Shown: piece by piece, positions 17,194 through 26,358 of the stretch
How positions within the stretch are numbered: position 1 is the first letter of the stretch
Layout: every line of letters starts with the position of its first letter
Assembly: GCA_903821875.1 (NCBI GenBank)
Contig: CAIJMU010000052.1
Span: 1-38,838 of the forward strand
Direction: 5' to 3'
DNA length: 38,838 nucleotides
Source: an uncultured Spirochaetota bacterium
Lineage (GTDB): Bacteria; Spirochaetota; Spirochaetia; Treponematales; Rectinemataceae
Translations under genes and position numbers: made by a program
The notes under the pieces: generated by a model
Database searches by the model: none
Seen by the model: only the letters and a program-made list of their open reading frames with translations
What the model was told of the DNA's origin: nothing

Positions 17194-18768
17194 TCATCCG
17201 GGGATGAGGCTGGAAACCAGGACTGCCGCTGCCCCCGAAAAGCCTCCAAGCAGCATCAGGCTGAACATGAAGGCCCGCGAAACGCCACCCAGGTTCGCCT
17301 GGAGGTATCCCTGTGCCGCAGTTTCGTCTATGGCATTGATCCTGGCAATTGCTTCTTCACGAAGGCCAAGGCCCCGAACGATGGTTTCCGATTCAGCGGC
17401 CACAAGTTCAAGGCCACGCTCCGCCAGGACTGTGGCCAGATTGTCCCTGAAGACTGTGTCTACGCCAAGGAGTCCGGAAAGCCTTCGTGGCGCGAGCGAG
17501 CCGAGGAAGGCACTGGCCAGGGCCTTTACCGCACGGGCAGGAAAGGAAGCAGCCTCGTCGCTGGCCCTGAGGAGCTGCGTCAGGCCTGGAGCGGCAGCTT
17601 CGGCGAGATGGGATGGGTCGATGCCCAGAGCGCCGAGGAGGGACGAGAGGCTCGCGTCGGGATGCCTCGCAACAAGCTCCGAAACGCGCTCCGCCAGCTC
17701 CGGCCCCGATCGCCCGAGGGCGTCCACCGCCTGAGCCAGGGCTGTTTCAAGGGCCTGATGCTGAACAAGCGTTGCCCAAAGCGCTCCGAGGCCCTCTATA
17801 CCCTCGCCCTCCTGCCCATGCCATAGGTCCTGGACAGTCGCAAGGACGCGTTCGCGCATCGATGACGAGCGCAGTATCCGGGAAACCATGTCGACCAGGT
17901 CCTCGATAGCCTCTGGCATGGTCTCGGCAAGACTGCGCTCGTAGTTGGCGGCACCGACGATGAGGCGTTGCAGGACATTGAGCCGGGATACCGCACGACG
18001 CACGATCTCAAGGGCGCTGGTACCAATGGTCTGTCGCGTTTCGACATCGTTCAAAAAACCCTCGACGAGGGGTACGGCTGCCGAATAAAGGCTATCAACG
18101 ATCACCGGGACAAAGGGTTCAAGCAGGGGGCTGAGGGTCGAGGGCCTCTGCGCGGAACCGGGACCGCTGATCCTGGGAGCCAGGTTTCCCTGGGCCCTGA
18201 GCCGCTCCTTGATAAGGCCATCGAGGCGGTCAAGATTGGAAGGGGACAGAAGGTCGCGCGTCATCGTGCCGACAGTCTCGACAGGCAGGAGCGAGGAGAG
18301 GGGCAGCTCGGTCACGATGCTGACAGCGCGGGAAAGCGCCGCAGTGACCGCCTGGCTGAAGGCTTCCGAAGCCACAAAGGCCTTCGTAGCCTCCCCCGCA
18401 AGACTTCCCAGGTCCCCGCCTCTTGCGATATCAGCGCTGTCGAGAAGGGAGCTGACTTCCATTTCGAAAAAGAGCTCCAGGCGTTCAGCGATACCGACTG
18501 CGAGCTCATCGTGGACTGCCGGGTCAGAAAGCCTTTCCTTGAGGGTCGCGGCAAGCAGTTTTTCGTCGCCGAGGAGGGAGCCGACAGCCTCCGCGAGCTG
18601 GGGACGGAGTCGCAGCCAGAGATTGAAAGTGCTTTTTTTGATGGTTGCGATATCTTGGGAGTGCTTGGCATGTCGTGGATGGAACATGAAATATCGGATC
18701 AACAAGCCTGCAGAGAGGGCGAGGGCTGCACCTGCGAAAAATCCGAGGGCAAGGCGCAGCGCCATCAT
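17194..18768 (-). CDS. DUF445-like membrane protein
   Basis: A 524-residue protein with hydrophobic helices at both ends: MMALRLALGFFAGAALALSA at the N-terminus and FMFSLMLLGGFSGAAAVLVS at the C-terminus. In between is a long, mostly helical domain with several VxELxxxLLP-like stretches. The C-terminal pattern RINAIDETAAQGYLQANLGG followed by a Gly-rich hairpin resembles the end of DUF445 proteins, whose function is unknown. DUF445 members are usually about 400 residues, so this one is long. The start is ATG 18768, which overlaps the stop of the upstream lipoprotein gene (ATGA), implying coupled expression. The call is moderate; an unrelated two-helix envelope protein is possible. Confidence 0.6.
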   Translation of the reverse strand: MMALRLALGFFAGAALALSAGLLIRYFMFHPRHAKHSQDIATIKKSTFNLWLRLRPQLAEAVGSLLGDEKLLAATLKERLSDPAVHDELAVGIAERLELFFEMEVSSLLDSADIARGGDLGSLAGEATKAFVASEAFSQAVTAALSRAVSIVTELPLSSLLPVETVGTMTRDLLSPSNLDRLDGLIKERLRAQGNLAPRISGPGSAQRPSTLSPLLEPFVPVIVDSLYSAAVPLVEGFLNDVETRQTIGTSALEIVRRAVSRLNVLQRLIVGAANYERSLAETMPEAIEDLVDMVSRILRSSSMRERVLATVQDLWHGQEGEGIEGLGALWATLVQHQALETALAQAVDALGRSGPELAERVSELVARHPDASLSSLLGALGIDPSHLAEAAAPGLTQLLRASDEAASFPARAVKALASAFLGSLAPRRLSGLLGVDTVFRDNLATVLAERGLELVAAESETIVRGLGLREEAIARINAIDETAAQGYLQANLGGVSRAFMFSLMLLGGFSGAAAVLVSSLIPG

Positions 18769-19178
18769 TTTCCGGCACCGCCAGTGTTTTGTGCTGCTTC
18801 GGCCTGCAACTTGGACGAGTAGACCTCCACCTGGCGGGAGGAAACCCAACCCGTGCTGCCCTCGCCGCTGACTCGGTACCAAAGGATGGTTGTTCCATCG
18901 CCGGCCGGCCCATAGTCGCGGGCCTCCACTTTCAGGACGGAGCCATCACAGAGATGCCCGACCTCCGCCAGGGCTTCGGAAGCGCCTGCCTTGACCCGGG
19001 CATAGGCTTCCGTGACGAGGATCCAGCCGAGATTGCCGCTTATCGGAGGCGTGGGGGGGAGAGTGATGGCCTCGCGTTGGGAGGGCGTGCAGGAAATGAG
19101 CATAACGATGCCTAGCGCGAAAAAGGCTGCGCAGAACTGCAACCTGGGCTGCTTGGCTCTACTATTAAAGAGGGTCAT
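18765..19178 (-). CDS. lipoprotein with a bacterial SH3-like domain
   Basis: A 137-residue lipoprotein. AAAGGA six bases before ATG 19178 fixes the start; the frame is open further upstream but without a better site. A signal peptide ends in VMLISC, a good lipobox. The mature part has a typical SH3_3-like pattern: GWILVTEAYARVKAGASEAL, VLKVEARDYGP, TTILWYRVSGEGSTGWVSSR. Such domains often bind cell-wall peptides. It ends in a Gln/Ala-rich tail. It is translationally coupled to the DUF445-like gene downstream and divergent from the small barrel gene at 19231. Confidence 0.75.
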   Translation of the reverse strand: MTLFNSRAKQPRLQFCAAFFALGIVMLISCTPSQREAITLPPTPPISGNLGWILVTEAYARVKAGASEALAEVGHLCDGSVLKVEARDYGPAGDGTTILWYRVSGEGSTGWVSSRQVEVYSSKLQAEAAQNTGGAGK

Positions 19179-19230
19179 GACTGTTCCTTTCCAAGGCCTG
19201 CAGTGTACAACGGGAGTGAGGCTTGTTGAA

Positions 19231-19803
19231 GTGAGTGTACATCGTAGATTGTCCGTCTTCGGTTTTGTCGCGCTCGCGATGGCCAGCCAGCTTGCATGGT
19301 CCCTTGAAATGGCTGTTGCTGTCTCAGGCAAGGGCGGGGCAACGATCGAGGGGAATCGCCCCCTTCTCGCCAGGGGGGAGGGATCGGTAGATACCTCATT
19401 CTCCCTTGAGACAGGCCACTGGATCTTCCCGGAGTTTTCCCTTTCACTGTTCGCCGCAACTCCGAGCAGCCTCGATCCAAGCCTCTACCTGTATCGCGGC
19501 TATCAGGGGCTCTCGCTCTCCGTACTGACGGGTCCCCGGTTCTTTCCATCCCCTGCCCTTTCGATCGACACCCTCTTCGGCATTGGTCTCGCGACGACCG
19601 TCGATTCCGGGACAACCCTGGTGGGGCTCACTCCCCTGCTCCGGGCCGAGGCACGGCTCTCCGCGGCCATCTACAGGGAGTTCTGGCTCCGGATTGGCCT
19701 GCCCCTCGAGGCACTGCGCCAGGGTGCCACGCTGTCCGGCTATGCAGGGCTCTCGGTCGCTCTTGTATACAGGTTAGGCGTTCCGAAGGGAGTTGCGAAA
19801 TGA
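19231..19803 (+). CDS. small exported beta-barrel-like protein
   Basis: A 190-residue protein with a signal peptide (VHRRLSVFGFVALAMASQLAWS), then alternating strands (DTSFSLETGHWIFPEFSLSLF, YQGLSLSVLTGPRFF, LFGIGLATTVDSG, FWLRIGLPLEALR) and a final strand LSVALVYRLGV. The pattern suggests an outer-membrane or periplasmic barrel. The start is probably GTG 19231; GTG 19216 is an alternative. The stop overlaps the start of the caspase-like lipoprotein (ATGA), so the two proteins are probably made together. The family is not recognised. Confidence 0.6.
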   Translation: MSVHRRLSVFGFVALAMASQLAWSLEMAVAVSGKGGATIEGNRPLLARGEGSVDTSFSLETGHWIFPEFSLSLFAATPSSLDPSLYLYRGYQGLSLSVLTGPRFFPSPALSIDTLFGIGLATTVDSGTTLVGLTPLLRAEARLSAAIYREFWLRIGLPLEALRQGATLSGYAGLSVALVYRLGVPKGVAK

Positions 19804-20738
19804 AGCGCTTCCACCTCGCCTCCCTCGCAGTCCTCATCCTCGGCTTCGCGGGATGCAGCCTCCCGGCAGCCCCGGGCAACCGGCATGCCATTCTCATCGG
19901 AATAACCAACTACAAGGAAGTGCGCAGCCTCGTCTATCCTGTCAACGACCTCGCCGACATGAAGGCCCTCCTCGCGAAAAGCGGATGGACCGTCGACCTC
20001 GTGCTCTCGGATGCCAAGGCTACAAAGGCGGGGATCCGCAACGGGATCTCAGGCATGGCTGGAAACCTCGACGCCGATTCATCGGTAGTGGTCTATTATT
20101 CCGGCCACGGGGACTCCGAGGACGGGACGGGCTACATCATTCCCTACGATACCCGCATTTCCGGCAGCGATCCGGTTGTCAGCACCATGATCTCCACGAC
20201 CGAGCTCAAATCCTGGATCTCCGCCCTCCCCGCACGGAACAAGCTCCTCATCCTCGATTCCTGCTACTCGGGTACCTTTGTGGACCAAGTGACCACCATC
20301 GATTCAGCACCTCCCAACTATGGCCCGAAGGACGGGGGAGTGGACGCGGGGATGCTTGCCACTGCCTTGACCAACGGGGCTCGGCTCCTTTCGATGGCCC
20401 TCTCCGACGCTGGCGACCCGGCCATACTCACGATCTCCGCAGCCGGTTCCGAGGAGCTCTCCTATGACGACAATGACAACAAGAATGGTGCCTTCAGCTA
20501 CTATTTGATCCAGGCTGGCAGCGATGCAGCCGCAGACGCCGACGGAAATGGCCTTGTGACTGCCCTCGAGGCCTATGCCTACGCAAAAACCATGCTCATC
20601 GCACGGTGGAATTCACTCAACTATAACCAATTGTCCGGTTCCTACGACCTGGTCACGGGGCTCCCCCTCTACCAGGATTTCCTGCCGCGGGTCTCCGGCG
20701 GCTCGGGGGACTTCGTGCTCTACGACAAGCGCTTCTAG
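19800..20738 (+). CDS. caspase-like (peptidase C14) lipoprotein
   Basis: A 312-residue lipoprotein of the bacterial caspase/metacaspase clan. The signal peptide ends in GFAGC (Cys19). The catalytic dyad is visible: H103 in YYSGHGD and C155 in LDSCYSG. The early strand NRHAILIGITNYKE and PVNDLADMKALL match the family. Residues 246-257 (DADGNGLVTALE) fit a canonical EF-hand loop with D246, D248, N250, T254 and E257. This suggests calcium dependence, a known property of metacaspases. Specificity is expected to be Arg/Lys rather than Asp, by family. It is coupled to the barrel protein upstream (ATGA) and converges with the Nudix gene, sharing the last four bases. Target and role are unknown. Confidence 0.85.
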   Translation: MKRFHLASLAVLILGFAGCSLPAAPGNRHAILIGITNYKEVRSLVYPVNDLADMKALLAKSGWTVDLVLSDAKATKAGIRNGISGMAGNLDADSSVVVYYSGHGDSEDGTGYIIPYDTRISGSDPVVSTMISTTELKSWISALPARNKLLILDSCYSGTFVDQVTTIDSAPPNYGPKDGGVDAGMLATALTNGARLLSMALSDAGDPAILTISAAGSEELSYDDNDNKNGAFSYYLIQAGSDAAADADGNGLVTALEAYAYAKTMLIARWNSLNYNQLSGSYDLVTGLPLYQDFLPRVSGGSGDFVLYDKRF

Positions 20739-21166
20739 GCTCCACTCACAGGCGGCGCATCGAAGCTGCCTTCTACCCACTGCCTGAGGGCCTCGGCGTC
20801 GAGGGGCGCAAGCCGGTCCCAGGGCAGGGCCTCCCGCGCAAAGGATTGCAGCGCTTCGTGGACAGGCAGCTCCGATGGCTCTCCGTCGAGGACCGAGGGA
20901 AAGACAGAAAAGAGGGCTTCGGCCCCGTCGAGGGCGGATGCATAGGTGATGGGCCTTCCCATCCATGCGAGGCCCACCCCGAGTTCCTCGAAGATCTCAC
21001 GACGGAGCGCAGCCTCATCGGTCTCTCCCTGCTCGACCTTGCCCCCCGGCAATTCCCACAGCCCACCATGGCGCAGGCCCATCCTCCGCCTGGCTAGCAG
21101 CACCCGAGGACCAGATCCGCCAGACTCGACAAGCAGGGCCGCGACAATCTTCTGCGGCTGCCTCAC
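20735..21166 (-). CDS. Nudix hydrolase, MutT-like
   Basis: A 143-residue Nudix enzyme. The Nudix box reads GGKVEQGETDEAALRREIFE followed by ELGV, with all key acidic residues present. The preceding VLLARRRMGLRHGGLWELPG is typical of MutT-type 8-oxo-dGTP diphosphatases, which clean oxidised nucleotides from the pool. The start is GTG 21166, which overlaps the stop of the PC4-like gene, so expression is coupled. Substrate specificity among (d)NTP Nudix enzymes cannot be settled from the sequence. Confidence 0.85.
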   Translation of the reverse strand: MRQPQKIVAALLVESGGSGPRVLLARRRMGLRHGGLWELPGGKVEQGETDEAALRREIFEELGVGLAWMGRPITYASALDGAEALFSVFPSVLDGEPSELPVHEALQSFAREALPWDRLAPLDAEALRQWVEGSFDAPPVSGA

Positions 21167-21396
21167 TTCTGGGCAAGAAACGAGGACAAAAGGGCGACAA
21201 GGGCCTTCGCCTCATCCTGGGAAAGCGTCACGCCCTTGCCCATTTTCTGATGATCAGGCGACCATTCCCGCAGGTCGAGCTTGGCCTCGCGCCCGTTCCA
21301 CGAAACCATGTTGAGCTCCTTGCGCCAGCCCTTGGAGCCCTCGCCGACGACGCCGAGCTGTCGGCTTACCTCGAACTTGAATTCCTTGTCATCCAT
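21163..21396 (-). CDS. PC4/YdbC-like single-stranded DNA-binding protein
   Basis: A 77-residue protein matching the bacterial YdbC family, which has the fold of the eukaryotic coactivator PC4 and binds single-stranded DNA. The diagnostic stretch is NMVSWNGREAKLDLREWSPD followed by HQKMGKGVTL. The full family length is present. It is followed directly by the MutT-like Nudix gene with a start/stop overlap, so both probably act in nucleic-acid maintenance. No transfer signs. Confidence 0.85.
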   Translation of the reverse strand: MDDKEFKFEVSRQLGVVGEGSKGWRKELNMVSWNGREAKLDLREWSPDHQKMGKGVTLSQDEAKALVALLSSFLAQK

Positions 21397-21497
21397 TCCC
21401 TTTTCCTCCCCTAAGCGGGCCTGCCACTCGGGCGCCCACCTGCAGTACGCCCTCGCAGTCGCTCCCTGCTTGCGTCAGAGCGGGACATTCGAAGCTT

Positions 21498-21980
21498 CTA
21501 GACAACAAAATTGCGATCGCCCTCGCCGAATTCGGAAAATACGTAGACGACAACGCCGCTCGCCCGGACCCGCATCTCTGCCGCACCTCGGGCAGCGAGC
21601 TTCTCGAGTTCGCGTTTCGCCTCCTCGATCGTGCAATCACCCTCGAGCGCAACTTCACCTGGGGTCACCTGGCCATGGTTCTTGCTCGCAACCTTGAGGA
21701 TAGTCCGCTCGATCGGCTCATGCTCCTGCACGGACCTCATCGGTGCTTCTCCTCCGCCGTAGGACACCAGGCCCCTCCGGATCGCGTCTTCTATATTTGC
21801 GCGCTCAACCTGGTTGCGAAGCGTGACGAAATCATAGATGGAACCAACCATGCCAAGCCCGCCGGTCAGGAACCAGAGAACTCCTGTTGGCACCTTGCCG
21901 AGATAGAAGCGGTGGAAACCCAAGGCCCCAAGACCGGAAAACAGCCAGAGCACATAGGCGACGGTGACGTTGTATCGCAC
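21498..21980 (-). CDS. TM2-domain membrane protein with a winged-helix-like C-terminus
   Basis: A 160-residue protein. The start is GTG 21980, set by a strong GGAGG six bases upstream; the frame is open further to 22028. The TM2 domain has the usual helix pair around [20 protein letters not shown] and a second helix with [19 protein letters not shown]. After a short linker, residues about 92-155 ([20 protein letters not shown], then [16 protein letters not shown] and [10 protein letters not shown]) look like a winged-helix fold. That suggests a membrane-tethered sensor or nucleic-acid-binding protein, which is inference. It is divergent from asnS. Confidence 0.75.
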   Translation of the reverse strand: MRYNVTVAYVLWLFSGLGALGFHRFYLGKVPTGVLWFLTGGLGMVGSIYDFVTLRNQVERANIEDAIRRGLVSYGGGEAPMRSVQEHEPIERTILKVASKNHGQVTPGEVALEGDCTIEEAKRELEKLAARGAAEMRVRASGVVVYVFSEFGEGDRNFVV

Positions 21981-22020
21981 TGGGCACCTCCACCTCACCA
22001 AGGTAACAGAAGGCGGGGAT

Positions 22021-22050
22021 TTGACCAAGGCTTCGGCGACATGGTATCAA
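22021..22050 (+). promoter_or_regulatory. candidate sigma-70 promoter for asnS
   Basis: TTGACC (22021-22026) and TATCAA (22045-22050) are separated by 18 bases and lie about 31 bases upstream of the asnS start, which fits a housekeeping promoter. Confidence 0.45.
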
Positions 22051-22080
22051 TTTGCGTTCAATGCCAAGGAGTATAGCGAC

Positions 22081-23469
<1,389 letters not shown>

Positions 23470-23488
23470 AAGAAATGCGGCAAGGGGA

Positions 23489-24802
23489 ATGAAAACAGGC
23501 AGGGGCGGTCGTGCAGGGGCGTCCTTTCATGCGTCCACTCGGGCACGCTTCGGGGGACTGGCCCTGGCGCTTGTCCTCGGGCTTGCCTTCCCTCCCCTTC
23601 CCCTCCACGCCGCAGGCAGGGGGTCGGCCACCTCGCCCCCAGGCGTCCCTGCGGTCTCCGCGAGGGCGGTCGTCATCATGGACCAGGCTACAGGCAGCAT
23701 CCTCTACGCGAAGTCACCTGACCTTGCCATACCGCCAGCCAGCCTGACAAAGCTCGTAATGCTGCATGTCGTCTATCTCGAGATTGCCGCAGGCCGGCTT
23801 TCCCGCGACGAACTCCTCACGATTGACGCCCGTGACTGCTCGCCCTTTGTACCCTTCGGATCGACCCTCATGTACCTCGCGCCAGGCATGCGGGTGAGTG
23901 TCATCGACCTCATGCGCGGTGCTGCCGTGGTCTCTGGCAACGACGCGGCCTTCGCCCTGGCACGCCGGGTCTCGGGTTCCAACGAAGATTTCGCCAGGCT
24001 CATGAATGCCGAAATGATGCGCCTGGGGCTGGATGAGCTCCATTTCGTGGAACCCTCGGGCCTCTCGGAGAAGAACCAGGTCACTGCACGGCAGTTTGCG
24101 CAGTTCTGCCGCTACTACATTGCCGCCCACCCCGAGTCCCTCAAGGAACTCCATTCGCTGGGATCGATCGAGTTTCCCCGCCTCGAACATGCTACGGCTA
24201 GCTTCAAGCCGAAGGTGGGGATCATCCAGCGCAACAAGAACAACCTCATAGCTGACTACCTCGGTTGCGACGGACTCAAGACAGGCTACATCTTCGAATC
24301 GGGATTCAACCTGGCTGCTACCGCCAGCCGCGAAGGAACGCGCTTTGTCATGGTCACCCTCGGTGGCGGCAGCGGCAGCTCAGCCTCAGGAGGGGGCGAC
24401 CAGCGCGTGCGTGACGGCACGAGGCTTTTGGACTTCGCCTTTGCTGGCTGGAAAACCGCCAGCCCGGCGCTGCCGCCATTTCCCGTCCTCAGGGCCTGGT
24501 ATGGCGAAGAACCCCGCCTTGCCCTGCAAGCAACCAGCCCGCTCGCGGTGACGATTCCTCCCGACCAGCTATCCGACCTGGCTGTCCGTGTCGAAGTCCC
24601 CCGCTACGTGGAGGCTCCGATCAAGGCCGGGGAAAAGCTTGGCGAGGTTGTCTACACCAGCGGCAGCCGCGTTGTCAGGCGAGTCGACCTTGTCGCGGCG
24701 AAGGCCGTCGAACGCGGAAATTTCTTCACAGTACTCAAGGATTCGACTGGGAGGCTCATCGAGGCCATCCTGCATGGCGAAGACCGCAGCCACCTGCCCT
24801 GA
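23489..24802 (+). CDS. dacA: D-alanyl-D-alanine carboxypeptidase (PBP5/DacA family)
   Basis: A 437-residue serine peptidase that trims the terminal D-Ala from peptidoglycan pentapeptides in the periplasm. The signal peptide lies at about 20-42. Active-site motifs are S85-LT-K88 in PPASLTK, S149-G-N151 in VVSGNDAAF, and K264-T-G266 in DGLKTGY. A PBP5_C-type beta domain (about 345-420) follows. There is no obvious hydrophobic C-terminal anchor, so it may be soluble or held by an amphipathic tail. It starts at ATG 23489, shortly after asnS, with an AAGGGG that is unusually close to the start. Confidence 0.92.
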   Translation: MKTGRGGRAGASFHASTRARFGGLALALVLGLAFPPLPLHAAGRGSATSPPGVPAVSARAVVIMDQATGSILYAKSPDLAIPPASLTKLVMLHVVYLEIAAGRLSRDELLTIDARDCSPFVPFGSTLMYLAPGMRVSVIDLMRGAAVVSGNDAAFALARRVSGSNEDFARLMNAEMMRLGLDELHFVEPSGLSEKNQVTARQFAQFCRYYIAAHPESLKELHSLGSIEFPRLEHATASFKPKVGIIQRNKNNLIADYLGCDGLKTGYIFESGFNLAATASREGTRFVMVTLGGGSGSSASGGGDQRVRDGTRLLDFAFAGWKTASPALPPFPVLRAWYGEEPRLALQATSPLAVTIPPDQLSDLAVRVEVPRYVEAPIKAGEKLGEVVYTSGSRVVRRVDLVAAKAVERGNFFTVLKDSTGRLIEAILHGEDRSHLP

Positions 24803-24820
24803 GGGCTCCGGAACCCTCAG
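24799..24820. terminator. hairpin spanning both stop codons of convergent genes
   Basis: CTGAGGG (24799-24805) pairs with CCCTCAG (24814-24820) around an eight-base loop. It includes the dacA stop (24800-24802) and the mutY stop (24817-24819). It lacks a T tract, so bidirectional termination is only plausible. Confidence 0.35.
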
Positions 24821-25671
24821 TCCCCTCCGAGGTCATGGTTTCCATCCGGCAGCTGCCCTGCAAGACCCAGTTCCACTCCATAGCGTTCCAGGAAGCCCTC
24901 AGCCACGAGCTCTGCGGCGGCTTTCTCCACCCGCTCGCGGGCAAAGGGGAGCCGCTGTGCCAGGGTAACCTCATGGAGGACACCACCTGCCAGGGCCTTG
25001 AGGACCTCCCCACGCACGCGGCGGTGCGATCCGGCGAAGGCTGACTGCTTCGTGTAATGCGCGGACCTCCTGCCCGGGTTGGGAAGCCTCTTCTTGAGGT
25101 CGGCCCCATAGTCCATGAGGGCATAGTACCAATTGCGGGGATCGCCGCGGTCGAGGGCCTCAGCCACGAGGGGGAGTATCTGCCGGTCGGAGACCTCTGA
25201 CCTGTCTGGGAAAAAGTGGTGGATGAAGGCCGCTCGGACGTTGGTCTCCAGGAGGACCACAGCCTGGCCAAAGGCGAAGGCCCTGACTGCTGCGGAGGTG
25301 TAGGGACCTATGCCGGGCAGGGAAAGAAGTTCTTCCTCGCTGGAGGGGACTGTCCCGCCAAAGCGCAATGTGATTTCCTCGGCTGCCCGCTTGAGTCCGA
25401 GGGCACGCCTGTTGTAGCCAAGCCCGGACCAGAGGGTGAGGAGCCCAGATATCGGAGCAGCTGCAAGGGCCCCAGGTTCTGGAAAGGCTTCAAGGAAGGC
25501 GAGGTACTTGGGAACGACGCGTTGGGTCTGGGTCTGCTGCAGCATGACTTCTGACAGCAGGATCGCCCAGGGATCGCGGGTTTCCCGCCAGGGAAAGTCC
25601 CTTCGGTGGTCCCTGTACCAGGCCAGGATCATTTTCCGGAATTCCGAAGATGTCATGGCTTGTGTCGACAT
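24817..25671 (-). CDS. MutY-like HhH-GPD DNA glycosylase lacking the Fe-S cluster
   Basis: A 284-residue HhH-GPD protein. The start is ATG 25671 with AAGG five bases ahead; GTG 25677 is an alternative. MutY-like features are LSEVMLQQTQ with catalytic Glu41 and the helix-hairpin-helix LPGIGPYTSAAV (118-129). At the usual catalytic Asp position the sequence reads LETNVRAAF, so Glu142 replaces Asp. The [4Fe-4S] region is gone: ALMDYGADLKKRLPNPGRRS contains no Cys, and the whole protein has no Cys. FeS-less MutY-type proteins are known in some lineages, especially anaerobes. It probably excises a base opposite damaged guanine, but specificity is uncertain. It follows nifU after 39 bases and may belong to the iscR operon. 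Confidence 0.82.
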   Translation of the reverse strand: MSTQAMTSSEFRKMILAWYRDHRRDFPWRETRDPWAILLSEVMLQQTQTQRVVPKYLAFLEAFPEPGALAAAPISGLLTLWSGLGYNRRALGLKRAAEEITLRFGGTVPSSEEELLSLPGIGPYTSAAVRAFAFGQAVVLLETNVRAAFIHHFFPDRSEVSDRQILPLVAEALDRGDPRNWYYALMDYGADLKKRLPNPGRRSAHYTKQSAFAGSHRRVRGEVLKALAGGVLHEVTLAQRLPFARERVEKAAAELVAEGFLERYGVELGLAGQLPDGNHDLGGD

Positions 25672-25710
25672 TTCCACCTTAGCCAGTCAGATCCTGCGAC
25701 AGGAATGCAA

Positions 25711-26313
25711 TCACTCCCCGTAGATGTGGGAGAACCCGTGCAGGAGTTCCTCTGCCTTGCCCCTGCAGTCGCCACAGACGGTGCCGATCTTTGTCGCCTC
25801 CTGCAAGGCGCCCCAGTCGCGTGCGCCAGCCTTTACCGCGTCCTCGATGTCGACATCGGTGATGCCAAGGCAGTTGCAGATGACCACTGCGTCGTCCCCC
25901 TTGAAGGCTCCAGGGCGGCCGGTCTTGTCGAGGTAGACATCGATGGCTGCACGGAGGGCCTTGTCCCCAAGCACCGAGCAGTGGATCTTGTTTTCAGGCA
26001 GCCCGCCCAGGCGCCGGGCGATATCGGCGGGCTTGATTGTATAGGCCTCGGCGATGGGCATGCCCTTGACGACCTCGGAGAGCATGGAGGTCGAAGCGAT
26101 GGCACTCGCGCAGCCATAGGTCTGCCAGCGGACATCCGTGATCACGTCGGCATCGATCTTGAGGTGAAAGGCCATCTTGTCGCCGCACTTGATGTTTCCT
26201 ACCATGCCCTCGGCATCGCCGACGAATACCTCGTCGGGGTCATAGACGTTGCGAGGGTTGGTAAAATGGTCCTTGACGACATCGGAATAGAGCCATTTGA
26301 AGGCATCGTTCAT
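25711..26313 (-). CDS. nifU: NifU-like Fe-S scaffold (IscU domain + BFD-type [2Fe-2S] domain)
   Basis: A 200-residue protein on which Fe-S clusters are assembled. The N-terminal IscU domain has its three cysteines: C43 in IKCGDK (with D45), C68 in YGCASA, and C112 in HCSVLGDKAL. It is joined to a BFD/Fer2_BFD domain with C146 and C148 (VICNCLG) and C180 and C183 (TVCGDC) for a [2Fe-2S] centre. The third Nfu domain of classical NifU is absent. ATG 26313 has a strong GAGGAG six bases upstream. It sits in the order iscR-nifS-nifU, so NifS supplies the sulfur. Confidence 0.93.
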   Translation of the reverse strand: MNDAFKWLYSDVVKDHFTNPRNVYDPDEVFVGDAEGMVGNIKCGDKMAFHLKIDADVITDVRWQTYGCASAIASTSMLSEVVKGMPIAEAYTIKPADIARRLGGLPENKIHCSVLGDKALRAAIDVYLDKTGRPGAFKGDDAVVICNCLGITDVDIEDAVKAGARDWGALQEATKIGTVCGDCRGKAEELLHGFSHIYGE

Positions 26314-26323
26314 GCAGGTCTCC

Positions 26324-26339
26324 TCTGATGGAAATCAGA
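26324..26339 (-). other. small mRNA hairpin in front of nifU
   Basis: TCTGAT-GGAA-ATCAGA forms a six-base-pair stem with a GNRA-type loop, overlapping the outer edge of the nifU Shine-Dalgarno (26320-26325). It might tune translation or processing of the nifS-nifU messenger; this is speculation. Confidence 0.25.
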
Positions 26340-26358
26340 AAGCGAGGGAGGATATCGC

